Source: Thiomicrospira pelophila DSM 1534
GTDB lineage: Bacteria > Pseudomonadota > Gammaproteobacteria > Thiomicrospirales > Thiomicrospiraceae
Direction: 5' to 3'
DNA: 64,000 nucleotides
NCBI RefSeq assembly: GCF_000711195.1
Contig: NZ_JOMR01000001.1
Location: forward strand, 310,001-374,000
The notes under the pieces were generated by a model. That model had not been told where the DNA came from and did not search any database. It saw only the letters and a list, made by a program, of their open reading frames with translations. Positions 38,105-46,357 of this stretch are shown here, in pieces. The number at the start of each line of letters is the position of its first letter. The first letter of the stretch is position 1. Position numbers and translations under genes: made by a program.

Positions 38105-38407
38105 ATGTCTTGTAACCAAAAGCTAATCCAGATTATTACATCTAATACATTGGAAGACCGAATTAAAAAGGTTTTCAAAAAAATTGGTATCACAGGTTTT
38201 ACCTTTTTTAATGTGTCTGGTGAAGGAGACTCAGGTGTTCAGTCAGGACATTTCGATGCAGATAGTAATGTTTTATTTATGGTAATGGTGAGTGAAGAAC
38301 AGTTTAACCAAGTAAGTGAAGAGCTATTGAAAGAGATACAAAAAGGTTATCACTATTTTATTTTTAGTTTGAATGCAGAAGTGCTAACACCGAGCAAGTG
38401 CATATAA
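38105..38407 (+). CDS. sbtB: SbtB-like PII-family regulator of SbtA
   Basis: At 100 residues with DRIKKVFKKIGITGFTFFNVSGEGD, FDADSNVLFMVMVSEEQFNQVSEEL and a final FIFSLNAEVL strand, this fits the PII-like SbtB fold. Cyanobacterial SbtB binds adenine nucleotides including cAMP and blocks SbtA. The C-terminal CGPxGC redox loop of many SbtB proteins is absent; the chain ends TPSKCI with one Cys. Redox control is therefore unlikely, though nucleotide control could remain. Confidence 0.85.
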   Translation: MSCNQKLIQIITSNTLEDRIKKVFKKIGITGFTFFNVSGEGDSGVQSGHFDADSNVLFMVMVSEEQFNQVSEELLKEIQKGYHYFIFSLNAEVLTPSKCI

Positions 38408-38425
38408 CTTTTCAAGGTTGAAATT

Positions 38426-39385
38426 TTGAGCAACAAAACACAAGAGTTTGGTGCGAGTCATCATCTAATACGTTATCTGACCTTGCGTCAGATACAAGTG
38501 TTTGAAGCTGTTGCCCGATATAGTAGCTTTACTAAAGCGGCTGAAGCTTTACATTTAACTCAACCTACGGTATCAACCCAGATAAAAAGTTTTCAAGAAA
38601 GTCTAGATGTGCCACTTTACGAGCAAATAGGCCGGAATATTTATTTAACTGATGTCGGTGAAGAAGTGGCATATTCTTGTCGGCAGGTCATTGATGTATT
38701 GTCAAACCTAGAAATGAAATTGAATGATTTCAAAGGTATGAGAAAAGGTAGATTAAGAATAGCTGTTGTGACCACGGCAAAGTATTTTTTACCCTTAGCT
38801 CTAGGCGAGTTTTCAAAGAACTACCCTGATATAGAGTTATCCTTTACGGTTTGTAACCGCGAGACAATACTGAGTCGCATAGAAGAAAATCTAGATGACT
38901 TATATATTATGGGACAAAAGCCGCCGAGCTCGCTTGATGCTGTAGTTATCCCCTTTGCACCAAACCCACTAGTATTTATTGCACATCGCGATCATCCACT
39001 GGTGGGCGAAAAAAATATTTCACTGAAGCGTATAGCTGATGAACCAGTACTGATGCGTGAAGTGGGATCTGGTATTCGTTCCGCGGTAGAAGAAAGATTC
39101 CATAATCAAGGGCTGGTCATTAACGAAAGATTAACTTTGGAAGGCACTGAAACTATTAAGCACGCTGTGTTTGGAGGACTGGGTATTTCAGTAGTCCCTA
39201 AGCACTCTCTGTATATTGAAGGCGTTGAAGGCCCATTGGCAATTTTGGATGTAGAGGGGTTTCCTTTGGCTAAGGAGCTCAATATTGTTTATCCAACTGG
39301 AAAATCTTTGTCAATTTTATCTACAGAGTTTTTAGAGTTTTTGCTTGAAAAGGGCGCCGAATATTTTCAGACGAATAATACATAG
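38426..39385 (+). CDS. LysR-type regulator of the CbbR/CcmR group
   Basis: The 319-residue protein starts at a TTG (38426) with AAGG upstream. Its helix-turn-helix (LTLRQIQVFEAVARYSSFTKAAEALHLTQPTVSTQIKSF) is close to the CbbR at 60395. The effector domain has CNRETILSRIEENLDDLYIMGQKP and FGGLGISVVPKHS. It lies between sbtB and the iota-CA candidate and probably controls low-CO2-inducible genes. The next gene starts 69 bp downstream behind a motif shared with the cbbM leader. Confidence 0.92.
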   Translation: MSNKTQEFGASHHLIRYLTLRQIQVFEAVARYSSFTKAAEALHLTQPTVSTQIKSFQESLDVPLYEQIGRNIYLTDVGEEVAYSCRQVIDVLSNLEMKLNDFKGMRKGRLRIAVVTTAKYFLPLALGEFSKNYPDIELSFTVCNRETILSRIEENLDDLYIMGQKPPSSLDAVVIPFAPNPLVFIAHRDHPLVGEKNISLKRIADEPVLMREVGSGIRSAVEERFHNQGLVINERLTLEGTETIKHAVFGGLGISVVPKHSLYIEGVEGPLAILDVEGFPLAKELNIVYPTGKSLSILSTEFLEFLLEKGAEYFQTNNT

Positions 39386-39454
39386 TGTCTATTATTATCT
39401 ATACATATTGATTGGTTGTAACAAGCCTTAATAAGGCTTATTGAGGAAAATACA
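39386..39454 (+). promoter_or_regulatory. Leader of the iota-CA candidate with hairpin and shared motif
   Basis: CTATTATTATCTATACATAT (39389-39408) followed by TGATTGG resembles the cbbM leader at 61351-61390 (CTATTATCTATCATTATCAT, then TATTGATTTG). A hairpin AAGCCTT-AAT-AAGGCTT is at 39423-39439, then TGAGGAAAA as ribosome site. Both leaders lie just behind a LysR gene, so a common LysR-type operator is plausible. Confidence 0.5.
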
Positions 39455-39997
39455 ATGAAAAAAAATACGGTTTATATTACCGGGACCCTTGGTATTGAAA
39501 GTCAAAACAAGGCGAAAGTAAGTCTTAGTAATTCTTTAAGAACGCCTTCACAAGCTGTAACGGGTGTTTCATCTCGCCCGATTGATACCTTAACGGCTAA
39601 TGAAAACAGTTTTTGTGCGCCGGTTGATGAAAAGCTTGCTGCTGACCTATTTGATAAATGGAATGCGGCACTAAAAACACGCAACCCTAAAGCGGTAGCA
39701 GCGCTTTATGCAGAGGATGCGGTTTTACTACCGACAGTTTCAAACCTTGCCAGAACGAATTTGGCAGAGATAGAAGATTATTTTGCACATTTCTTAGAAA
39801 AAAGCCCAGTTGGTACGATAGTTCAGCGCAATGTTAAAAAAGGTTGTAACAAAATAACAGATGCTGGTATTTATTCATTCCGCTTGACTGATAAGACTGG
39901 TACGAAAGAAGTACCAGCGCGTTACACTTTTGTATACGAATTTAGAGATAATGGCTGGAAAATAGTTCATCATCATTCATCTGTGATGCCTGAATAA
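39455..39997 (+). CDS. Putative iota-class carbonic anhydrase with CsoS2-like N-terminal extension
   Basis: Residues about 58-180 form a SgcJ/CaMKII-association-like domain matching bacterial iota-CAs: LYAEDAVLLPTVSN, AEIEDYFAHFLEKSPVGTI, ARYTFVYEF and the terminal WKIVHHHSSVMPE (HHHSS at 172-176). Iota-CAs interconvert CO2 and bicarbonate, some without metal. Residues 1-57 are polar, not a Sec signal, and contain ITGT (8-11) and AVTG (34-37), like the VTG/VSGT units of CsoS2 in this window. I infer that this enzyme is packaged in the carboxysome in place of CsoSCA. Family membership is well supported; location and activity are inference. Confidence 0.85.
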   Translation: MKKNTVYITGTLGIESQNKAKVSLSNSLRTPSQAVTGVSSRPIDTLTANENSFCAPVDEKLAADLFDKWNAALKTRNPKAVAALYAEDAVLLPTVSNLARTNLAEIEDYFAHFLEKSPVGTIVQRNVKKGCNKITDAGIYSFRLTDKTGTKEVPARYTFVYEFRDNGWKIVHHHSSVMPE

Positions 39998-40014
39998 CCA
40001 TGGGTTAGTATTTA

Positions 40015-40632
40015 ATGCATTCTCGTAATCAAAAAAATGGTTTACATGCACCAAAACCAATAGTTTTGGCATCTAGCAATCCAGGTAAGCTTGCAGAAAT
40101 GCAGGAGATTATGAAGGGATACTATGTGTACCTGCAGTCTGAGTTTTTTTCTGATCAGGTAGAAGAAACAGGCCACAGTTGCATTGAAAATGCGATCCTA
40201 AAAGCAAGGTATGCGGCGGAAAAAACTGGCTTACCCGCTATAGGTGATGACTCTGGTTTATTTGTTGAAGCTTTAAATGGAGCTCCAGGTCTGTTTTCCG
40301 CTAGGTTTGCCGGCGAGACGGCTGATGATAAAGCCAATGTTCAAAAGCTGCTAAAGGTTATGCATGATATCCCTGAGGGGCACCGTCATGCTAAATATGT
40401 CTGCACTATGGCCTATGTAAGGTATGCCACGGATCCGTTGCCAATATGTGTAACTGCTGACTGGTCTGGTTATATTCTGGCTGAGCCACGTGGTAAAGAA
40501 GGATATGGGTATGATTCAGTATTTTACCTTTTCCGTGAGCGCGCAACCGTGGCCGAGTTGTCACCCGTATTAAAACTTAGACTAAGTAACCGAACGCAAG
40601 CGTTGCGTGAGCTCTTAGCACAAATAGATTAA
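40015..40632 (+). CDS. Ham1/RdgB-like nucleoside triphosphate pyrophosphatase of the carboxysome locus
   Basis: This 205-residue protein contains VLASSNPGKLAEMQEIM, IGDDSGLFVEALNGAPGLFSARFAG and GYGYDSVF, the Ham1/RdgB substrate- and Mg-binding segments. The C-terminal LSNRTQALRELL replaces the usual SHRGQA with SNRTQA, so the conserved Ser-His-Arg becomes Ser-Asn-Arg. Ham1 genes also occur in cyanobacterial alpha-carboxysome clusters. It may remove non-canonical purine nucleotides or have a locus-specific role. It lies 17 bp after the iota-CA gene. Confidence 0.88.
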   Translation: MHSRNQKNGLHAPKPIVLASSNPGKLAEMQEIMKGYYVYLQSEFFSDQVEETGHSCIENAILKARYAAEKTGLPAIGDDSGLFVEALNGAPGLFSARFAGETADDKANVQKLLKVMHDIPEGHRHAKYVCTMAYVRYATDPLPICVTADWSGYILAEPRGKEGYGYDSVFYLFRERATVAELSPVLKLRLSNRTQALRELLAQID

Positions 40633-40644
40633 GTAGCAAACTAT

Positions 40645-41259
40645 ATGATTAAACTTAGAACATATATAAACATTAATTCGCTTCAGCCCCAGATTGCGTC
40701 TTATATGGGTACAGCATCGCAAGGTTTTTTGCCTGTCCCAGGTGATGCTTGCCTTTGGTTAGAGGTAGCTCCAGGCATGGCGGTTCATCGTTTGACAGAT
40801 ATCGCTTTAAAAGCATCGAATGTGCATTTAGGTCAGCAACTTGTAGAAAGAGCTTATGGCTCTATGTTCATTCATCATCGTGATCAAAGTGATGTGCTAG
40901 AATCCGGTAAAACTATGTTGGATTTTTTGAAAACTAGAGAATGTGACCGTCAAAAATGCCACATTATGTGGAATGAAATAATCAGATCTGTTATGCCTGA
41001 TCATGCAGTTTTGATTAACCGAGATAATCGTCGAGGTTCGATGATGCTACCGGGCCATAGTATGTATATTTTAGAAACAGAGCCAGCTGGCTACATAGTA
41101 TATGCGGCCAATGAAGCTGAAAAGGCTGCAAATATCACACTTATTGAAGCGAGAGCGGTTGGTGCTTATGGTCGTTTGATTTTGGCGGGTAACGAAGCCG
41201 ATATAAATGTTGCAGCCGAAGCGGCTACTCGTGCGATAGAACAGTTGACGGGTATTTGA
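40645..41259 (+). CDS. csoS1D: Carboxysome trimeric (tandem BMC) shell protein CsoS1D
   Basis: The 204-residue protein matches CsoS1D from [22 protein letters not shown], through [34 protein letters not shown], to the second BMC domain [10 protein letters not shown]-like segment ([21 protein letters not shown]) and [29 protein letters not shown]. Pseudohexameric trimers have a large gated pore, thought to admit RuBP and 3-PGA. The long N-terminal tail found in some homologues is absent. It sits 12 bp after the Ham1-like gene. Confidence 0.96.
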   Translation: MIKLRTYININSLQPQIASYMGTASQGFLPVPGDACLWLEVAPGMAVHRLTDIALKASNVHLGQQLVERAYGSMFIHHRDQSDVLESGKTMLDFLKTRECDRQKCHIMWNEIIRSVMPDHAVLINRDNRRGSMMLPGHSMYILETEPAGYIVYAANEAEKAANITLIEARAVGAYGRLILAGNEADINVAAEAATRAIEQLTGI

Positions 41260-41323
41260 TGAACAATGTCATGGGGATTGCGTTACAATTTGGTTATTTA
41301 GATAGTTTGACTAAGTAGGTATT

Positions 41324-41956
41324 ATGATTATTCAAATTGGCAATATTAAAGGTGGTTGTGGTAAAAGTACTTTAACGGTAAATTTAGCGGCCCTTCTAGC
41401 ATCAAATGGTAAAGATGTGATTATTGTCGATGCGGATCGTCAAGGTACATCATCTAATTGGACGCTTGATCGTCAAGAGTTGGACCTGCCACGCGTTCAC
41501 CATGTGCAAGCATTTGATAATATTCGGGATACTATTTTAGATCTTGGCAAACGTTACGAGTACGTACTGGTTGATGCTGGTGGGCGTGATAGCCGCGAGC
41601 TTCGCACAGGTTTGACTGCGGTTGATATTTTATTGGTTCCCTTTAGGCCTTCACAGCCAGATTTAGATGTTCTACCAAGTCTGCAAGAAATTATCACATT
41701 ATCTCGAGATTATAATCCTAAGCTGAAGGTGAGAGCCGTTTTAACACTTGCTCCAACTAATCCATCGGTTAAGGAAGTTGAAGAAGCTCAAGGTTACTTA
41801 GCCGATTATCACGAGCTATTGTTGTTAAACAGTATTATCCGGGATAGAAAGGTGTATCGTGACTCGATGAGCATGGGACGCGGTGTGGTTGAGATGGATA
41901 ATGACAAAGCTAAACTTGAAATAAACCAATTATGGGAGGAATTACATGGTAACTAG
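41324..41956 (+). CDS. mcdA: ParA-type ATPase McdA, carboxysome positioning
   Basis: This 210-residue ATPase has the deviant Walker A KGGCGKSTLTVNLAALLAS, the Asp of IVDADRQGTSSNW, and Walker B YVLVDAGGRDS. McdA binds the nucleoid and, with McdB, spaces carboxysomes along the cell. mcdB follows with an 11-bp overlap, and csoS1D precedes it, which separates it from chromosome-partition ParA proteins. Confidence 0.95.
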   Translation: MIIQIGNIKGGCGKSTLTVNLAALLASNGKDVIIVDADRQGTSSNWTLDRQELDLPRVHHVQAFDNIRDTILDLGKRYEYVLVDAGGRDSRELRTGLTAVDILLVPFRPSQPDLDVLPSLQEIITLSRDYNPKLKVRAVLTLAPTNPSVKEVEEAQGYLADYHELLLLNSIIRDRKVYRDSMSMGRGVVEMDNDKAKLEINQLWEELHGN

Positions 41957-42137
41957 ACGTAAGCCAAAAACAACACAAAACAGTCCAGCGGCTAATAACG
42001 AAGAAACGGTAGAGAAGTCAAGCACTGACACAGTTAGTGAAAAACCTTCTGCGCCGGCAACTGAGAAAAAACAGCCGCCAGCTAAGAAAGAACCCGAACC
42101 GAAAGTACATATCGGTCGTCGTGTTTGGCCTGATTAA
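41946..42137 (+). CDS. mcdB: Carboxysome positioning adaptor McdB (alpha type)
   Basis: The 63-residue, disordered, charged protein has a basic N-terminus (MVTRRKPKTTQNSP), a Glu/Lys/Pro-rich middle, and the C-terminal signature VHIGRRVWPD typical of proteobacterial alpha-McdB. The C-terminal Trp motif is linked to carboxysome association and the N-terminus to McdA. The start overlaps mcdA and has GGGAGGAA upstream (41933-41940). Confidence 0.95.
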   Translation: MVTRRKPKTTQNSPAANNEETVEKSSTDTVSEKPSAPATEKKQPPAKKEPEPKVHIGRRVWPD

Positions 42138-42147
42138 ATAGGGCTGT

Positions 42148-42183
42148 AAAACCGATAAGAACCTTGTTCTTATCGGTTTTTTT
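42148..42183 (+). terminator. Strong terminator after mcdB, end of the CO2-concentrating island
   Basis: AAAACCGATAAGAAC (42148-42162) pairs perfectly with GTTCTTATCGGTTTT (42166-42180), loop CTT, with a T-run to 42183. It marks the downstream boundary of the carboxysome genes. Confidence 0.95.
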
Positions 42184-42190
42184 GTATCTT

Positions 42191-42487
42191 CTAGAATATA
42201 TTGTCCAAATGTTCAGGGGGAGCAGGCATATCGCTTATTTTCTCAACCTCATTTGGTGGCATCTGTATAAAGTATCCTCTACTTTTTAGACCATTCAAAA
42301 CTTCAGTTGAATCTTCACGCCCCATTTTTCGATCTGTCGTCAATTCAAAGTCAATGACGTGCTCTGGTTCTCCAAACATGACAAGCAGTTCGTTGGGCAA
42401 TTTATCAAGCCCATTTTCTTGTGGTACAAATAAGTATAACTCGTTTTTTTTCGAACTTTTAAAAGCTGAAACTAGCATGGGTTGCAT
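42191..42487 (-). CDS. YcgL-domain protein
   Basis: The 98-residue protein reads VSAFKSSKKNELYLFVPQENGLDKLPNELLVMFG, then FELTTDRKMGREDSTEVLNGLKSRGYFIQMPP, which is the YcgL (UPF0745) pattern of gammaproteobacteria. Structure is known in the family but function is not. It is convergent with mcdB across the terminator. Confidence 0.85.
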   Translation of the reverse strand: MQPMLVSAFKSSKKNELYLFVPQENGLDKLPNELLVMFGEPEHVIDFELTTDRKMGREDSTEVLNGLKSRGYFIQMPPNEVEKISDMPAPPEHLDNIF

Positions 42488-42662
42488 AATTACTCCGCTC
42501 AGGTGTGTTTAAAATGTATTTTATCATACACCTCAAGCTGCCCAGCTAATTTGAAGTTCAAGCCAAGTGATTTATAGGGTTTTACAACTAAAATAGTGTT
42601 TTCCGTGAGTTTACTGAACGACGAACAAAATTCGTTTAATCTTTAAACAGGATTACTTTAGA

Positions 42663-45248
42663 ATGACTTTATTATGTTTTCATAGTGTTCGCCTGCTTAG
42701 GAGTGTTGTTGTGCATATTAAAAAATGGTTGGGATTGCCGGTTGGCGTCAGTCTGGCCTATGCCATATTGGCGGGATTCTGGATTGGGCTATCGGACTAT
42801 ATTCTAGCCTTTCTAGTTAAATCGCCTGAGCTACTGGTCACTTTAAGTTTGACTAAGGGATTTGTGTTTGTAGCGATTACGGCCTTGTTACTGTATGTGC
42901 TTTTAACCAGTTGGCAGGGATTGAGCCAACTTAATCGGATAGAAAAGCCGCTAATAGGTTACAACCGTTGGTTAATTGGTGGTTTTTTTCTCACAGCCTT
43001 ATTGGTACCGGTTATTTCTGGAGGGTTAATTTGGAAGCAAACACCTCAGGTTGAACGTGAAACTCAAGATCGTTTAATGGCGTTTTCGCAGTTGCAAGCT
43101 GACCTGGTTAATAACTGGTTGGCTGAAAGACAAGGTGATGCAAATAACCTAGCAAGTGATGTTTTTTTATCGCAGGCTTTACAACGCTGGCTCATTGTTG
43201 AAGAGGATTCAGGCCTAGAACAAATTCTTGACCGTGTCTTTACGAATCGGATTAAAGCCTATGGATATGATGCGATAGAAGTATATTCGGGCGGTCAACT
43301 GGTTAAGTTTTGGGGTGGTCAGACCCACGCAAATTCAAACATTATAAGTGAGCTAATTGCAGATTCTGGACGATCCCAGGAGGTCATGCAAAGTAACCTC
43401 TATAAGGACGAACAGGGTGTGTTACACCTGGAATGGCTCATTCCATTTCCGGCTGAAGATATGGAACGCAGTATCGTTTTGGTGTTACATGCCTCACCGT
43501 CTGACATTTTATTAAAAGCTTTACAGCACTGGCCAGTTGCTCCAGACGGGGCTATGTCTTATTTGGTCGTTCAGGAGGCTAAGGCACCTCTATTTTTAGG
43601 TGTCAATGACGCAGGGAACGAGATTGTTAATTTTGATTGTGCTCAGTCGGCTTGGCTGTTGCAGGTGCGAAGTACATCTAACCTAGATTCTGTTATAAAA
43701 GGATGTAACGATGAAAAAATGGTCTATGGTTTTACTGAGATTAAAAATGCCAATTGGAGTGTTTATACTCAAATGACGCGTGAGCAAGCCAGGGCTCCTT
43801 TACGAGAGTTGGTGGGTTGGGTAACCTTTATTTCAAGTCTAGCTATGGTTGCTTTGCTTTTGATGTTGTGGATGATCTGGCGTCGAGAATTATTGGCACA
43901 TAAGTTTGAAATTGAAACACGTACGGCTGAAAAAGACGCCTTGCTTGATTATGTCTCGCACTATGACCATGTAACCGGTTTACCGAATCGTGTACTGTTC
44001 ATGACACGTTTAAGCCATCAAATAAAACAAGCCAAACGTGAGCATAAGAAAATGGCTTTAATTATGCTCGATTTAGATCGATTTAAGGATGTAAATGATA
44101 GTTATGGCCATGCGGTAGGAGATGAGTTACTGGCCGCTTTGGCTTCACGTTTATCAGACCAGCTTGGCCAAATGGATACCCTCGCTCGAATGGGCGGCGA
44201 TGAGTTTGCGGTGTTAATTGAAGACTTGCCAAATACTAAGTCAGCAGAAGTATTGGCAAACCGTATTGCACAGAATATTAGTCAACCCCTTCAGCTTACA
44301 CAGGGTGCGGAGGTGAGAGTCGGAGTGACTATGGGGATCAGTGTTTTCCCTGATCATGGGCAATCTGCCGATAGTCTATTGCAAAATGCCGATGCAGCCC
44401 TATACCGTGCAAAAGCCGATGGAAAAGGAGGATTTGCATTCTATAATGATGAGTTGACAGAACTTGCTCGTCAACGTGTACGCCAAGAACTACAGTTAAA
44501 ACAGGCCATTTTTAAAAAACACTTAAAGCTATATTATCAGCCACAAGTTGATTTAAAAACTAACCAGATTGTTGGTGCAGAAGCTTTAATTCGCTGGCTT
44601 GATCCTGAAAAGGGTTTTATTTCGCCCTTGAATTTTATTCCGATGGCGGAAGAAACAGGAATTATTCAGGAAATTGGTGAGTGGGTGCTACGTGAAGTTT
44701 GCACCCAAGGGCAGGCTTGGTTGAAACAAGGCTATCCACCGATTCGTTTAGCGGTTAATGTATCGGCTCAACAATTGCGTCATGGTGGTGTGGAGAAGTT
44801 AATTAAAAAAGTTCTAGATGAAACGGGGTTCCCAGCACGCTACTTAGAGCTAGAGTTAACAGAGAGCGCGCTTATGCAGGAGGTATCGCATATTGATGAA
44901 ACTCTAATGAAGCTACGCCAGTTGGGATTGACGTTAGCTTTAGATGATTTTGGTACGGGTTATTCTTCGTTATCTTATTTAAAGCGTTTTGCATTGGATG
45001 TGATTAAGATTGATAAGAGCTTTGTGGCCGACCTAAGTCATGAACAAAACGGCCAGCAAATTGTGAATGCGATTATTACGATGGGGCATGCGCTGGGCTT
45101 GTGTGTATTGGCAGAAGGTGTTGAAAATACAGACCAATTAACTTATTTAATAGAGCACGATTGTGATCTATATCAAGGGTTTTTGGTCAGTCAAGCAATT
45201 CCAGCAGACGACTTTATCCAGCTATACCAGAAAAGTTTAGCGAAATGA
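42663..45248 (+). CDS. Membrane GGDEF-EAL cyclic di-GMP signalling protein
   Basis: The 861-residue protein has three N-terminal membrane spans (about 28-50, 60-82, 103-122) and an extracytoplasmic sensor region (about 125-380). A fourth span lies near 385-407, followed by GGDEF and EAL domains. The GGDEF site is intact (ARMGGDEFAVL, near 511). The upstream RxxD inhibitory site reads GQMD, so product feedback is probably absent. The EAL domain has GAEALIRW, DDFGTGYSSL and LAEGVENTDQL, so phosphodiesterase activity is likely. The start could also be a GTG a few codons inside. Ligand is unknown. Confidence 0.92.
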   Translation: MTLLCFHSVRLLRSVVVHIKKWLGLPVGVSLAYAILAGFWIGLSDYILAFLVKSPELLVTLSLTKGFVFVAITALLLYVLLTSWQGLSQLNRIEKPLIGYNRWLIGGFFLTALLVPVISGGLIWKQTPQVERETQDRLMAFSQLQADLVNNWLAERQGDANNLASDVFLSQALQRWLIVEEDSGLEQILDRVFTNRIKAYGYDAIEVYSGGQLVKFWGGQTHANSNIISELIADSGRSQEVMQSNLYKDEQGVLHLEWLIPFPAEDMERSIVLVLHASPSDILLKALQHWPVAPDGAMSYLVVQEAKAPLFLGVNDAGNEIVNFDCAQSAWLLQVRSTSNLDSVIKGCNDEKMVYGFTEIKNANWSVYTQMTREQARAPLRELVGWVTFISSLAMVALLLMLWMIWRRELLAHKFEIETRTAEKDALLDYVSHYDHVTGLPNRVLFMTRLSHQIKQAKREHKKMALIMLDLDRFKDVNDSYGHAVGDELLAALASRLSDQLGQMDTLARMGGDEFAVLIEDLPNTKSAEVLANRIAQNISQPLQLTQGAEVRVGVTMGISVFPDHGQSADSLLQNADAALYRAKADGKGGFAFYNDELTELARQRVRQELQLKQAIFKKHLKLYYQPQVDLKTNQIVGAEALIRWLDPEKGFISPLNFIPMAEETGIIQEIGEWVLREVCTQGQAWLKQGYPPIRLAVNVSAQQLRHGGVEKLIKKVLDETGFPARYLELELTESALMQEVSHIDETLMKLRQLGLTLALDDFGTGYSSLSYLKRFALDVIKIDKSFVADLSHEQNGQQIVNAIITMGHALGLCVLAEGVENTDQLTYLIEHDCDLYQGFLVSQAIPADDFIQLYQKSLAK

Positions 45249-45380
45249 AATCGCAAGGGTTAGGAAGGCTTGCTTGACCCTTCTGAAACTTTTACTTAAT
45301 ATTGCCAGCTTTTGAATCGTGCTCAAATAGCAAGATGTGAAATTGATTTGGCCGAGCAGAACATAAGAGAGAAATATCGA

Positions 45381-46355
45381 ATGATGAAATTGGGAAAAAA
45401 AGTATGTGTGTTAGGCGGGTCAGGGTTTGTAGGGCGTGCCGCTATATCGGCTTTAACTGAAGCTGGTTATCAGGTCACGGTAGCTGTGCGTCGTGTCGAA
45501 CGTTATCGCGAGCTAGCTCTAATTCCAGGAGTACACTTAGTAGCTCTTAAAAACATTACAACCGATACGTTGGTGGCCCTGTTTAAGAGTCACGATACGG
45601 TTATTAACTTATATGCTGATCAAAGCAATCGTACAGAAAGTGTTGAAGAAGCAAATTTCGTCAGTGTTACTCAAACGATTAAGAGAGCGGCTGAACAATT
45701 GGGAGTAGCTCGTTTAATTCAATTATCCCAAATTGGCGCCAATGCCTCTCAAGCCAAGTCGGACTGGCTGCGTGTATTGGGGGAAGCCGATGGCATAATT
45801 CACAACATGGCATCTAGTAAAACGACCATTTTGCGAGCGGGTTTATTAATTGGAGAAGGTGATAATTCCACTCAACTGTATAAGGCTCAGTTAGCTCGTT
45901 TTCCAGTGATGATGGTGCCTAATGCGGATAAACAAATTCAGCCTCTTTGGGTTAAAGATTTTGCGCGCGCACTGGTGGTTTCGATTAAAAATCCTGCTTG
46001 TTTTAATGCTAAAGTTGAAGTGGCTGGTGAGGAGCGTATGACGGTTATGGATTTGGCCGAATGGGTTAAGGGCTTTATGGGCTTAGAGTCCACTAAATTG
46101 TTACCTATGTGTCAAGCAAATGCTAAGTTTATGCTTTGGCTAGGTTGGCTAGCTCCGTTTAAGACCGTGAACACTTATCAGCAAAAACAGTTAGCGGTAG
46201 ACTTGGTGAGTCAGCAGGATTTTTCGACTCAGTTTGGCTTTGAGCCAACTAGCATTGAACGTATTTTGTCGAGCTATGTAGTGCCGCACAAAATTCGCCA
46301 GCGTTATGAATTCTTTCGTGGGCATGCCGGGCGTAAATCAAGCGAGTTTAAGTAA
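45381..46355 (+). CDS. NAD(P)-binding epimerase-like protein, complex I NDUFA9 subunit family
   Basis: I choose ATG 45381 (324 residues) because [21 protein letters not shown] puts the Rossmann motif GGSGFVG at its usual place. The frame is open upstream to a TTG at 45312. The extended-SDR pattern continues with [19 protein letters not shown] and [27 protein letters not shown], where the catalytic Tyr is replaced, as in NDUFA9-like proteins. It may act in quinone or electron-transport biology; direct function is unknown. It lies 2 bp upstream of cca. Confidence 0.85.
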   Translation: MMKLGKKVCVLGGSGFVGRAAISALTEAGYQVTVAVRRVERYRELALIPGVHLVALKNITTDTLVALFKSHDTVINLYADQSNRTESVEEANFVSVTQTIKRAAEQLGVARLIQLSQIGANASQAKSDWLRVLGEADGIIHNMASSKTTILRAGLLIGEGDNSTQLYKAQLARFPVMMVPNADKQIQPLWVKDFARALVVSIKNPACFNAKVEVAGEERMTVMDLAEWVKGFMGLESTKLLPMCQANAKFMLWLGWLAPFKTVNTYQQKQLAVDLVSQQDFSTQFGFEPTSIERILSSYVVPHKIRQRYEFFRGHAGRKSSEFK

Positions 46356-46357
46356 TT

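Noticed and set aside
41324-42137. Plasmid or chromosome partition parAB
   Set aside because: The small partner has the alpha-McdB C-terminal motif and both genes follow csoS1D, so carboxysome positioning fits better. No parS-like repeats were seen.
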